From: Desulfobacteraceae bacterium
Lineage (GTDB): Bacteria > Desulfobacterota > Desulfobacteria > Desulfobacterales > Desulfobacteraceae
DNA length: 64,000 nucleotides
Assembly: GCA_016744295.1 (NCBI GenBank)
Contig: JADGEQ010000025.1
Span: 34,694 to 98,693 of the forward strand
Direction: 5' to 3'
Shown: positions 18,283 through 27,007 of the stretch, piece by piece
How the letters are laid out: each line of letters opens with the position of its first letter
Numbering within the stretch: position 1 is the stretch's first letter
Translations under genes and position numbers: made by a program
The notes under the pieces: generated by a model
Databases searched by the model: none
What the model saw: the letters and a program-made list of their open reading frames with translations, nothing else
Told to the model about the DNA's origin: nothing

Positions 18283-19749
18283 TTAAGCCTCTTCGGGAAA
18301 ACGGCTCTCGCCCATGGCCCGTGCTGCCGCATAGGTTGGATGATTCTTGACCAGAGTGTAATAAAGAACACCTGCTGTTATAACCCCTGCAAAATAGCTT
18401 AAATCAGCTCCCCCAAAGTGGTTTACCATCAAGGGACTTGCATAGAGATTTGAATTGGTGAATAAAAGGGATACTGCCATGGCCGCAACAAAGCTGATAA
18501 CCCCGGGCCAGAAGATGCCGCTGTTATACCAATAAGATCCCTGGCCCCAATTCATTATCTCCACAGAATCATAATTACCATTTCTTAGGAAATAATCGGT
18601 CAGCACAATGGTGATCCAAGGGCAGGTCCATATGATGATATAGAGCAACCATTGTTCATAAAGTTCAAAAAATTGTCCGTAAAGCAGGGTGACAATTCGA
18701 AAAATCAGGGTAGCTGCCGCAATGACAAGTATTCCCTGGACTCTTTTCAAAGGAAGGCGCAGGGCCAGAAGAGACAGGCCTGCAGTATATCCATTGGGAA
18801 CGTTGGTGGCGACACATCCCAATACAACGGCCAGCATAAAAATGGCAAAAAACCAGGTGGGAAGAAGCTGGGGCAGTTGGCTTACAGGGTCACTGGCAAG
18901 GCCGCCCAGGGTTTGAAACGCCACAATCCCTACACACACACCAACGATTTCAGTCAACATCAGGGCAGTAAACTGGCCGCCGCCGGAGAAGAATGCCACT
19001 TTTTTCCAGGATACGTCTGGGTTGAGGTATCTTGAGTAATCACTTGCAAAGTTTGTCCAGGATATTGGATATGAAAAAATGATTCCCATGCCCAAAAGCC
19101 AGGTTCCCCAGCCGGCAGACCCTTCACCTGGAGCCAGGGTTCCGGCAAAACTCCAGTCCATGTTGGGAAGCATAAAGCAAAACATTCCAAGAAACATGGC
19201 AGCCAGAATAATTGCAATCCACTGTTCCACCTTGATGATGGTGGCATGGCCGTATATGGCAAGAAGGGTTTCTGCCAGAAGAACGATACCCATGCAGATC
19301 CACATCAAAGTTGTGCTGTCCGGAATACCTATTAGTTTAAACAATTCCTGTAATCCCATGGTGGCAACAACCGAATTGATGGAAAACCACCCCAGAACGG
19401 AAACCGTACTGATAATGGTTGGCAAATAAGCGCCAAGATGACCAAATGATGTACGAGTGGTAACAATACCTGCTGTGCCTGTCCGGGGCCCCATGATGGC
19501 GGCAAGACCCAGAACCGTGCAGCCAAGAAGGTTACCCACCAGGATCGCCATGATGGACTGGAGAAAACTAAGGCCCAGGCTGATCATCAGAACACCTTCT
19601 AACATGACCACATAGTTGGTATTTGCACCCACCCACATCCCAAAAAGTTCTTTTGGCAGACCGTGTCTGTGTTTAAGGGTTATGGGTTCAAGATCATTTT
19701 GTTCAATCTGACCGACAGCGTCAATCGGACTCTGATTTATGTTTTCCAT
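18283..19749 (-). CDS. NCS1-family nucleobase (purine/cytosine) permease
   Basis: Inner-membrane symporter of the CodB/NCS1 type with about 12 hydrophobic segments. Conserved features include the N-terminal LPKELFGMWVGANTNYVVMLEG, GPRTGTAGIVTTRTSFG and SWTNFASDYSRYL. 488 residues, a normal length. It lies 39 bases after the adenine deaminase stop, with AGGAATAGGAAAAG before its ATG, so it is in the same operon and probably imports adenine or a related base. Ends in TAA; the cyclase gene follows. Confidence 0.88.
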   Translation of the reverse strand: MENINQSPIDAVGQIEQNDLEPITLKHRHGLPKELFGMWVGANTNYVVMLEGVLMISLGLSFLQSIMAILVGNLLGCTVLGLAAIMGPRTGTAGIVTTRTSFGHLGAYLPTIISTVSVLGWFSINSVVATMGLQELFKLIGIPDSTTLMWICMGIVLLAETLLAIYGHATIIKVEQWIAIILAAMFLGMFCFMLPNMDWSFAGTLAPGEGSAGWGTWLLGMGIIFSYPISWTNFASDYSRYLNPDVSWKKVAFFSGGGQFTALMLTEIVGVCVGIVAFQTLGGLASDPVSQLPQLLPTWFFAIFMLAVVLGCVATNVPNGYTAGLSLLALRLPLKRVQGILVIAAATLIFRIVTLLYGQFFELYEQWLLYIIIWTCPWITIVLTDYFLRNGNYDSVEIMNWGQGSYWYNSGIFWPGVISFVAAMAVSLLFTNSNLYASPLMVNHFGGADLSYFAGVITAGVLYYTLVKNHPTYAAARAMGESRFPEEA

Positions 19750-19769
19750 ATTTTCTTTTCCTATTCCTG

Positions 19770-19790
19770 TTTCGGTTTCGGTTTCGGTTT
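19770..19790. repeat. Short tandem hexanucleotide repeat (TTTCGG)
   Basis: Three and a half copies of TTTCGG run from just before the permease ribosome-binding site into the stop codon of the adenine deaminase gene. A change in copy number would alter the spacing between the two genes without touching either protein core. Confidence 0.8.
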
Positions 19791-21621
19791 AAGATTTGAT
19801 GGTTGGTAAAATGCAATAATTCTGGGCATCAACAACGCCCTTGTCAGTGATCTTCCATTTGGGACTTGTTGTAAGGGATAAAAAGGCCAGGTGCATAAAA
19901 GGAGCATGGGCTTTACATTCAAGTTTGTCGGCTGCAAGGCTTGTCAAATGACGCATCTGGTCTGTCAGCTCACTGGCACTCAGTTCATCCGTGATCAGGC
20001 CTGCGACACGCAGGGGCAGTTCGCCTATAATCTTGTTGTCTTTGGTCAGAACAAGGCCGCCCTGGAGCTCTATAATCCGGTTTACAGCAAGGGCCATGTC
20101 CTCGTAGTTGGTTCCCATAACCATGATGTTATGGGTGTCGTGGGAAACGGTCTCTGCAATGGCACCATGTTTCATTCCAAAGCCTTTGACAAAGGAAGTG
20201 CCGATATCGCTCTGGCCATGTCTGCCCACAACAGCAATGGGCAAAAGATCCTGATCAAGGTCGGGTTGTACAAAACCATCAACCACTTCCATTTCTGACT
20301 CAACGGCTTCTGAAAGGTTTTGGTCAAGAATCAATCCGATACAGCGTACCACAGCCTTGTTCTTGCCAGGGCAGGCAACCAACAAATCTTCGGGTGTGAT
20401 GGGATCGCGTTTAACCGAATGCTTGACTGAATCAGGATAGGTATAGGGCGGCAGATCAATTTTTAATTCTCTGTCCTGGGCAACCAATTGTCCTGACAGA
20501 AAAACCTCGGATACCTCCATATCCTCAAGATTTCCCTTGATCACGGCGATGTCGGCAAGTTTGCCAGGTGCAAGAACGCCAATGTCGGAAAAACCCTGCC
20601 AGGTGGCAGCATTAATGGTTGCCATCTGAATGGCTTCAACCGGATCAACACCCGCCTTGATGGTGCGGCGGATGATGTCATTCATGTGTCCTGTTTTGGC
20701 GATATCTTCAGCCAGCATGTCGTCTGTGGCAAGAATAGCCCTTCGGGAATCCATGTTCTCTTCGGTTATGGCCCGGATACATTCAGACATATTGCGTTGG
20801 GTGGAGCCTTCCCGCATCAGCATGTACACGCCATAGCGCAGTTTTTCCATGGCTTCTGCCTTTGAGGTGGTCTCATGGCAGGAAATTTCAGTGCCCCCGG
20901 CAAGAATATGGGCAGCCAGTTCATTGCCAAAAAGCTCGGCAGCATTCCCGTCCACTTTTTTTCCGCAACTCTGGGCATAAACCGTGGAGACGATGGTGTC
21001 TCTGAATACGCCGGGGTTGTGCTCATAAACATCCCGTGCCGCGGTAACACCCTGGGTCTCACCAATACCTGATACAGTGGGGTATTCAAGCATTTCAGGA
21101 ATGTCTCTGGAATCAATATCCACCCCTGCTGTTTCAAGGCCGGGAGAATCAGGGCAGAGTGCAGGAACCCTTGAATGAACATGATGGGGCATTAATGCAG
21201 CTTCGTCACACATGGCCTTGATACCTAAGGGACCCAGGACATTACCGATTTCGTGGGGATCTGAAATCAGGCAGGTCGTTCCTGTGGGAATGGAGAGCCT
21301 GGAAAATTCGGTGACCGTCAACATGGCGCTTTCAAAATGCATGTGAGAATCAATAAAACCGGGGCTTAAAAATTTTCCTTTCATATCGATAACCTGGGTT
21401 TTCTCCCCGATCAGGGCCTTGCAGTCTCCGACCATGAGGATATAGTTGCCAGCAATGGCAATATCAGCTTCATATATCTCCCGGGTGATGACATTGATAA
21501 CCTTCCCACCCGTTAGTACCTTGTCTGCGAATTGACCTGAATCCATCAGAATATCAACGGCCTTTTGTCGCTCAGACACGAGCTTGAGTTGATGAATGCT
21601 TGATTTTCCACGAACTTCCAT
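19789..21621 (-). CDS. ade: Adenine deaminase
   Basis: Catalyses adenine to hypoxanthine plus ammonia. Amidohydrolase-type metal site: PGFIDSHMHFESAML near residue 95, SDPHEIGNVLG, and the later ISCHE and ILATDD blocks; the C-terminal domain has GFGMKHGAIAETVSHDTHNI, typical of this enzyme. 610 residues against 550-600 usual. ATG at 21621 with AAGGAGAACC before it. First gene of an operon with the NCS1 permease and the cyclase-type hydrolase. A sigma-54 promoter lies about 70 bases upstream, with candidate activator sites further up. Confidence 0.93.
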   Translation of the reverse strand: MEVRGKSSIHQLKLVSERQKAVDILMDSGQFADKVLTGGKVINVITREIYEADIAIAGNYILMVGDCKALIGEKTQVIDMKGKFLSPGFIDSHMHFESAMLTVTEFSRLSIPTGTTCLISDPHEIGNVLGPLGIKAMCDEAALMPHHVHSRVPALCPDSPGLETAGVDIDSRDIPEMLEYPTVSGIGETQGVTAARDVYEHNPGVFRDTIVSTVYAQSCGKKVDGNAAELFGNELAAHILAGGTEISCHETTSKAEAMEKLRYGVYMLMREGSTQRNMSECIRAITEENMDSRRAILATDDMLAEDIAKTGHMNDIIRRTIKAGVDPVEAIQMATINAATWQGFSDIGVLAPGKLADIAVIKGNLEDMEVSEVFLSGQLVAQDRELKIDLPPYTYPDSVKHSVKRDPITPEDLLVACPGKNKAVVRCIGLILDQNLSEAVESEMEVVDGFVQPDLDQDLLPIAVVGRHGQSDIGTSFVKGFGMKHGAIAETVSHDTHNIMVMGTNYEDMALAVNRIIELQGGLVLTKDNKIIGELPLRVAGLITDELSASELTDQMRHLTSLAADKLECKAHAPFMHLAFLSLTTSPKWKITDKGVVDAQNYCILPTIKS

Positions 21622-21689
21622 TTGGTTCTCCTTATATTAGAATTTACCCATTGATGCTATAACGGCGTTTATCTATGAGGAACTGCAAT

Positions 21690-21705
21690 TGCCAGATTCG
21701 TGCCA
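21690..21705 (-). promoter_or_regulatory. Sigma-54 (-24/-12) promoter of the adenine deaminase operon
   Basis: Minus strand TGGCACG-AATC-TGGCA matches the consensus TGGCACG-N4-TTGCA except for one base in the -12 box; the GG and GC are exactly 10 bases apart. Predicted start of transcription is near 21679. Confidence 0.82.
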
Positions 21706-21819
21706 TGAAAACAAGGGTGATATCAGGTGTCTTTTGTCGGATGGAGACAGGGGTGGGTATGAGAAAAAAATACTATAAATTAAGATAGATAGGCGAATAA
21801 GAAAGGGCGGATGCCCTCT

Positions 21820-21887
21820 TTGGATAAAATAATATCCAAGGGGAATTTAAGTCATTTAAGACTTGGGGCCAAGTCGTTATTGACTTG
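21820..21887. promoter_or_regulatory. Cluster of dyads, likely activator sites for the ade promoter
   Basis: AAGTC-N6-GACTT (21849-21864) and CAAGTC-N6-GACTTG (21870-21887) have the same arms and spacing, with centres 22 bases apart, about two helical turns; the second covers the stop codon of the upstream activator gene. A third dyad, TTGGATA-N6-TATCCAA (21820-21839), lies nearby. They sit 115-180 bases upstream of the -24 element, a usual distance for sigma-54 enhancer sites. Confidence 0.55.
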
Positions 21888-23307
21888 ATTTCAGAGCAGG
21901 TTTTACATGTTTTTTGATAAGCCTGTGGGCCCGGGACTGACTGATCTTAAGTGCGCGGGCCATTTTATAGGAACTGCCTGTCTCTTCATAGGCAGCCCTG
22001 ATTATTTGTGATTCAATTGTGTGAAGGGTATCATCCAACGCAAGATCCTGGGTTGAGATTTGGAAATCCCTTGTCTGGGTCGGGAAAAAACCCATGGGAA
22101 GGAGGGCTGATGTAATCTGAGACCCGGCAGTTGTCACCACCAGCATTTCAACAAGGTGCTTAAGCTCCCTGACATTGCCCGGCCATGAATACCCAATCAG
22201 ATGTTCAATTGCCTCGGGGGAAAAAGAGTGGTCAACATGGTATTGCTGATCAAATTTATTTAAAAAATACTGGCTCAGGGGAATCACGTCTTCCCGTCTT
22301 TCCGTCAGGGGCGGGATATCAATCTCCAGTGTTTTTAAACGGTAGTACAGGTCACTGCGAAATTTGCCCTGATCGACAAGTTGTGCCACGGGCTGGTTGG
22401 TTGCCGCCAGAAACCTGCATTGAACTTGCTTATAAACGCTGCCGCCCACCGGCAGATATTGTTTTTCCTCAAGCATGTGAAGCATTTTTGCCTGGAGATG
22501 TAAAGGGATTTCCCCAACCTCATCCAGCAGCAAGGTGCCTCCCCTGGCAAGCTCAATAAGACCTGGCTTGCCTTTTGGGTCTGCTCCGGAAAAGGCGCGT
22601 GAAGCATAACCGTAAAGCTCAGATTCCATGAGCTGATCCGGGATGGCAGCGCAATTGACGGGGATAAACGGTCCTTTTTTGTGGGGGCTTTGTTTGTGAA
22701 TATATTTGGCCAGCATGGTTTTGCCAGTACCGGTCTGCCCGGTGATCAACAAGGATGCGTTGACCTTGGCCAGCCTTCTGACCAATTCGAGAATGTCGGT
22801 CATCACTTTGCTATGGGTTATAAAATCAACTTCCAGCTCTTTTTTCCGCAACACTTCCACTTCACGCTGATACCTGTATAAAAGTTTCTTGGTCAGATCC
22901 AAGTCATTTTTGACTTGGTTGAGCATGGTCACATCCCTCAGGTTTTCCACAACCATCTCCAGCTTATTGTCATTGTCAAAAACAGGAGTGGCCGTAACCA
23001 GAAGATTCCGGCCCGTATTACTCATGGTTTCGTAGGTGGCTGTTTTCTCGGTTTTCAGGACGATGGGACCGACGGGCGGATAAAAATATCCCTGGTTGCT
23101 GGACTCGGTTACATTCTGTCCAATGATTTTCTCAGGCTGAATCCCATAATGCTTAAGGGAGGTTTTATTTACATAAACACAGGTGCCGCTTTTATCAATA
23201 ACATAGAGTTCGTCATACATGTGATCAAGGATTTTAAGCAAGGTTTTTCGATCAGGATATACTTTTTTTTTAAGCCTTTTTTTTTGAGCAGATAAATCAG
23301 ATGTCAT
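21877..23307 (-). CDS. PAS-AAA-Fis sigma-54-dependent activator, probable regulator of the ade operon
   Basis: A PAS domain (about residues 20-130; ILDHMYDELYVIDKSGTCVYVN) is followed by an AAA+ domain with Walker A GQTGTGKT and GGTLLLDEVGEI, and a Fis-type helix-turn-helix (YKMARALKISQSRAHRLIKKH). The sigma-54 contact loop reads RAFSGA instead of GAFTGA. The start at 23307 (MTSDLSAQ) has GAGGC upstream and avoids an unusual hydrophobic extension that would result from 23373. 476 residues. Gene lies directly upstream of, and in the same direction as, the ade operon, with dyads between them. The PAS ligand is unknown; a purine or metabolite is plausible. The 200 bases upstream hold no recognised site. 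Confidence 0.87.
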   Translation of the reverse strand: MTSDLSAQKKRLKKKVYPDRKTLLKILDHMYDELYVIDKSGTCVYVNKTSLKHYGIQPEKIIGQNVTESSNQGYFYPPVGPIVLKTEKTATYETMSNTGRNLLVTATPVFDNDNKLEMVVENLRDVTMLNQVKNDLDLTKKLLYRYQREVEVLRKKELEVDFITHSKVMTDILELVRRLAKVNASLLITGQTGTGKTMLAKYIHKQSPHKKGPFIPVNCAAIPDQLMESELYGYASRAFSGADPKGKPGLIELARGGTLLLDEVGEIPLHLQAKMLHMLEEKQYLPVGGSVYKQVQCRFLAATNQPVAQLVDQGKFRSDLYYRLKTLEIDIPPLTERREDVIPLSQYFLNKFDQQYHVDHSFSPEAIEHLIGYSWPGNVRELKHLVEMLVVTTAGSQITSALLPMGFFPTQTRDFQISTQDLALDDTLHTIESQIIRAAYEETGSSYKMARALKISQSRAHRLIKKHVKPALKSSQ

Positions 23308-23508
23308 GCCAGTTTTGCCTCTATCATTAAAAATAATAACGGCAAAGATAAGCAAAAAAACATTAAAAAGCAAGGGATGTTCGGTTCACTTCCGATTGTT
23401 TACTGAAGACCCTGCCGTTACCAGATATTTCCTTGCACTTCAGATCTATGTCTTGCCATGGGCAGAGAAGCACTCAATATGGATTAGGGAGAACTGCTGT
23501 CAAAACGG

Positions 23509-24927
23509 TTAATGGGTTAAATGGGGGGGATAGGATTTTTTTAGTTTTCTGGACAGGGTTGACTGGCTGATGCCAAGGGCTTTTGCAGCTTTACGCTGGC
23601 TGCCATGTTTTTCAACCGCCTGTTTGAGTTTTTTTTGTTCAAAGGCACCTAACTCACCCTGATGGGTTGACGTCTCATGGGCTGAATTCATCTCATCTAT
23701 ATTTATTTTTGCCAGCATGGGGGGGAGGTGTCCCAGATCAATATGGTCGGTTTTTGTCATGGTGACCAGACGTCTGATAAGGTTTTCCAATTCCCTGACA
23801 TTGCCGGGAAAATCATATTGGGACAACACCTGGCAGACAGGTTGGGACAGGGTCTTTTGGGTATTAAACTCCTGGTTGAACCGGTCGAGAAAAGACAGGG
23901 CCAGGGGGACAATATCCTCTGACCTTTCCAGGAGTGATGGAATCCGAATGGGCACCACATTGAGCCTAAAATAAAGATCCCGCCTGAAGCTGCCTTTTTC
24001 CACCATGTCTTCAAGATTCTGGTTGGTGGCGGCAATGATTTTTGTGTTAATTTTTATGGGGCTGGTTCCCCCCACCCGGATCAATTCCATTGTTTCCAGA
24101 AATTTTAACAGCTTTACCTGTATGGGAAGGGGAATCTCACCGATTTCATCCAAAAAAAGCGTTCCCTGGTCTGCAGTTTCAAAAAGACCCTTTTTCCCTT
24201 TGCTGGATGCCCCGGTAAAGGCCCCGCTCTCATGGCCGAATAATTCAGATTCAATCAAAGAGGGGGTGATGGCCGCGCAGTTCAGATCTGTAAACGGATA
24301 GTTCCTTCTCCGGGACAATTGGTGGATCAACCGGGCAATCATGGATTTACCCACACCGGATTCTCCGGTAAGAATCATGGGAACATCAAATTTAGATGCC
24401 TGGATTACCATCTGAAGCACCTTTACCATGGCCGGACTTTTAACCACCATTTTTTCCAATTCCGTGGAGACAAGATCAATGTCTGAAAAATCCAGTCTCA
24501 ACCCGGCTTCGGGAGACTCCTCGGGATAAAGGCTTTGGGCCAGCATGTTGATGTGGGAAATATCCCTGTCATTGACCATTACAAATTTAATTTGACCGGC
24601 TGAATCAAAAATAGGCACCCCGGTTGAAAGAATTTTCTTCTGGTGGCGGGTGGTCTGAATCAAAGAAATTATGGTTTTTTGCCTGAGGACAAGGAGGGAA
24701 ACCGATGGTTCGTAAAACCCTGCTTTGACCAGGTCCCGGACATTTTTCCCAAGAACCTCGGCGGTCTTAAAACGAAACATGTCTTCGGTGGCCCGATTCA
24801 CCATCACCACCACCCCGTTTTTATCCACCACAAAAAGGCCGTCCTTTGAATGATCCATGATGGCGTCAAAAATCAGCTCAAAATCTTTTGGTTTCAGGGT
24901 GCTGAAAAGCCCCATTTTTTCTTTCAA
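23509..24927 (-). CDS. PAS-AAA-Fis sigma-54-dependent activator, probable regulator of the TRAP and flavoprotein operons
   Basis: PAS domain (FDAIMDHSKDGLFVVDKNGVVVMVN), linker, AAA+ domain (Walker A GESGVGKS, intact GAFTGA loop, GTLFLDEIGEI) and a Fis-type helix-turn-helix (QRKAAKALGISQSTLSRKLKK). The frame extends upstream to 25176, but the start at 24927 (MLKEKMG) is chosen: GAGAGGA lies about 11 bases before it, the PAS domain begins shortly after, and the extra upstream part contains two palindromic activator sites. It is transcribed away from dctPQM. The helix-turn-helix probably binds TGATTCA-N4-TGAATCA (inference from position). Confidence 0.87.
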   Translation of the reverse strand: MKEKMGLFSTLKPKDFELIFDAIMDHSKDGLFVVDKNGVVVMVNRATEDMFRFKTAEVLGKNVRDLVKAGFYEPSVSLLVLRQKTIISLIQTTRHQKKILSTGVPIFDSAGQIKFVMVNDRDISHINMLAQSLYPEESPEAGLRLDFSDIDLVSTELEKMVVKSPAMVKVLQMVIQASKFDVPMILTGESGVGKSMIARLIHQLSRRRNYPFTDLNCAAITPSLIESELFGHESGAFTGASSKGKKGLFETADQGTLFLDEIGEIPLPIQVKLLKFLETMELIRVGGTSPIKINTKIIAATNQNLEDMVEKGSFRRDLYFRLNVVPIRIPSLLERSEDIVPLALSFLDRFNQEFNTQKTLSQPVCQVLSQYDFPGNVRELENLIRRLVTMTKTDHIDLGHLPPMLAKINIDEMNSAHETSTHQGELGAFEQKKLKQAVEKHGSQRKAAKALGISQSTLSRKLKKSYPPHLTH

Positions 24928-25038
24928 CATGATATTGGGCGTCCTCTCCCTGGAAAAAATCGTTTTTACAAGTTTATATCCCGCTCCCCTCACTCTTGTC
25001 AAATAATTTGGGAACAAGGGTTTTGGAAAATTAATCAA

Positions 25039-25087
25039 TGATTCAGATATGAATAGTCCATCTTTGATGTGATTCATATTTGAATCA
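25039..25087. promoter_or_regulatory. Pair of palindromic activator sites upstream of dctP
   Basis: TGATTCA-GATA-TGAATAG (25039-25056) and the perfect TGATTCA-TATT-TGAATCA (25070-25087) are centred 31 bases apart, about three helical turns. The second ends 132 bases before the -24 box of the dctP promoter. The same arrangement occurs before the flavoprotein operon. The 381-base gap between the activator gene and dctP holds these sites and the promoter. Confidence 0.8.
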
Positions 25088-25218
25088 TTTTTCACAAGAT
25101 AAGGCTCTTTTGTAAACAGACTTTCTTTCCAGGCAACACCATGTTTTGCCGTAATCCATTGTTTTTTCGGATACATATGCCCTGTGATCTAGGGTTTGTA
25201 TATCCATTAAAAAATCAA

Positions 25219-25234
25219 TGGCATGCTTGTTGCT
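25219..25234 (+). promoter_or_regulatory. Sigma-54 (-24/-12) promoter of dctPQM
   Basis: TGGCATG-CTTG-TTGCT, a near-perfect match to TGGCACG-N4-TTGCW. Predicted start of transcription near 25245, 64 bases before the dctP start codon. Confidence 0.9.
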
Positions 25235-25308
25235 CATTTTATGGATCGTGTTATTAAATGCATGACTGACTTTCTACAATCGTTAATCTTTAATCTTAAG
25301 GAGTGTAA

Positions 25309-26322
25309 ATGATGAAGAAAAAAGTATGGTTAAAATGTGTTACAGGCTTTGCGGTAACCGCCTTGGTGCTATCTCTTTCCCTCCCGGTATCCGCCAAAAC
25401 ATGGAAAATTGCTGTGGGTGATTCGGGGGGAAGCCCCCAGGAGCAAACCGGTATTAAATTTGCCCAGGTTCTGGAAAGAGAAACAAATGGCAACTACAAA
25501 GCAACTCTTTTTCTTAACGGCCAGCTGGGCAGTGAGCAGGACACGGTGAATGATTGTGCCATGGGAACCTTGGATTTTTCTCTGCTTGCCATTAATAATG
25601 TGACCCCGTTTTCTCCCACCGTTGGCAGTCTGTCTTTGCCCTATGTTATTCAGAGCATTGAAGAAGCCGAAAAACTCACCCAGGGTGAAATTGGTGCAGA
25701 ATTGACCCAAAACACTATCCGGGACGCAAACGTTCGAATAATTGCCTGGACCTACACGGGATTCCGTGTTCTCACAAACTCGAAAAAACCGGTCAAAACC
25801 CTGAAAGACTTGAAGGGTTTGGTTGTTCGTGTTCCTAAAAATGCGATTATGATTGATACCTATAAATCATGGGGCATTAATCCTACTCCCATGGCCTGGT
25901 CTGAAACCTTTACAGCCCTTCAGCAGAAGGTTGTGGATGGTCAGGACAATCCCTATATGACCGTATGGGCAATGAAATTCTATGAAATTCAAAAATATGT
26001 AACCGCAATTCGATACCTCTTCTCCCTTGAACCGCTTATTATTTCCGAAGATCTTTTCCAGAGCCAGTCTCCCGAGATGCAGGCAATTATTCTCAAGGCC
26101 GGAAAAGAAGCCACCCTCCACAGCGCTGCCTTCTTGAAAAAATCCGAAGACAATATCAAAAAGGAGCTTGTGAATGCGGGTATGGTCATAGATGAACCGG
26201 CAAACGGCGAAAAAGAGTGGATTGAAAAGGCCACCAAAGCCGTATGGCCCAAATATTATGATAGTATCGGCGGAAAAGACAAACTTGAAAAAATTCTAAA
26301 CATGTTGGGGCGAAGTATCTAA
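25309..26322 (+). CDS. dctP: TRAP transporter periplasmic solute-binding protein (DctP family)
   Basis: Signal peptide at residues 1-29 (KKKVWLKC, hydrophobic core, PVSA-K cleavage). The mature protein shows the DctP fold markers: FAQVLERETNGNYKATLFLNGQLGSEQDTVNDCAMGTLDFSL, TLKDLKGLVVRVP, and ALQQKVVDGQDNPYMTVWAMKFYEIQKYV. 337 residues. TAAGGAG lies before an ATGATG start; either ATG (25309 or 25312) is possible. It delivers the substrate to DctQM. The substrate cannot be read directly, but the shared regulatory sites with the dimethylglycine-dehydrogenase-like operon suggest an N-methylated amino acid or related amine (inference). Confidence 0.93.
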   Translation: MMKKKVWLKCVTGFAVTALVLSLSLPVSAKTWKIAVGDSGGSPQEQTGIKFAQVLERETNGNYKATLFLNGQLGSEQDTVNDCAMGTLDFSLLAINNVTPFSPTVGSLSLPYVIQSIEEAEKLTQGEIGAELTQNTIRDANVRIIAWTYTGFRVLTNSKKPVKTLKDLKGLVVRVPKNAIMIDTYKSWGINPTPMAWSETFTALQQKVVDGQDNPYMTVWAMKFYEIQKYVTAIRYLFSLEPLIISEDLFQSQSPEMQAIILKAGKEATLHSAAFLKKSEDNIKKELVNAGMVIDEPANGEKEWIEKATKAVWPKYYDSIGGKDKLEKILNMLGRSI

Positions 26323-26439
26323 TAAATCTCGGCTGACTATTTTACGAAAAGCAACCTGTTTTAAGAAAAACAAAATGGGGATGTTCTGGGCAAAGATAGA
26401 TGACAGGGCATCCTTTTTTTTTCAAGAAAAGGAAGCACC

Positions 26440-27006
26440 ATGGAACAAAGATACCGCGTTATCCTTCAGTTTCTCAATAATTTTGAGAGCTATATTTGTC
26501 AACTTTTATTGGCGTTTTTTGTTGTATTGCTCTTTGTGCAAATCCTCCTCAGAGAATTTTTTTCCTATTCCATCTCCTGGGGGGAAGAACTGGCAACCTA
26601 TCTGTTTGTCTGGTTTGTATTTTTTGGGGCCTGTTATGCCTGTCGCCTGGGTGCCCACAACAGGGTGACCTTTCAGTTCAAACTGCTGCCCCGGAAAGTT
26701 GCCCTTGGTATTGAAGCCTTCTCCGATCTGATCTGGGTCATTTTCAATTGTTATTTTATCTACCTGAGTTATACCTTTGTTTTTGTCAAAATGAATCTGT
26801 TCTGGAAGTCACAGACCATGGGCATTCCCATGAAATATTTTTATATGGTGCTGCCCCTGGCCTTTGGGTTGATGACAATTCGAGTGCTCCAACTGAACTA
26901 CCTTAAACTGATCAAGGGAATCGACATCAAGGATCCTGATGCCCTGGAGGTGGAGAAAGTCCTGGCAGAAAATAATCCTAAACCCCTAATGCAGGAGAAC
27001 AATTGA
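26440..27006 (+). CDS. dctQ: TRAP transporter small membrane subunit (DctQ)
   Basis: 188 residues with four hydrophobic segments, including FFSYSISWGEELATYLFVWFVFFGA, the typical DctQ signature of the second and third helices, and a C-terminal MKYFYMVLPLAFGLMTIR. AAAGGAAG lies before the ATG. It lies 117 bases after dctP and overlaps nothing; dctM starts one base after its TGA. It joins DctM in the inner membrane as the small subunit of the Na+-driven importer. Confidence 0.92.
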   Translation: MEQRYRVILQFLNNFESYICQLLLAFFVVLLFVQILLREFFSYSISWGEELATYLFVWFVFFGACYACRLGAHNRVTFQFKLLPRKVALGIEAFSDLIWVIFNCYFIYLSYTFVFVKMNLFWKSQTMGIPMKYFYMVLPLAFGLMTIRVLQLNYLKLIKGIDIKDPDALEVEKVLAENNPKPLMQENN

Positions 27007-27007
27007 T

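Noticed and set aside
24928..25176. N-terminal extension of the PAS-AAA-Fis regulator
   Set aside because: It contains two palindromic activator sites of the divergent operon, has no family similarity, and a better start lies at 24927.
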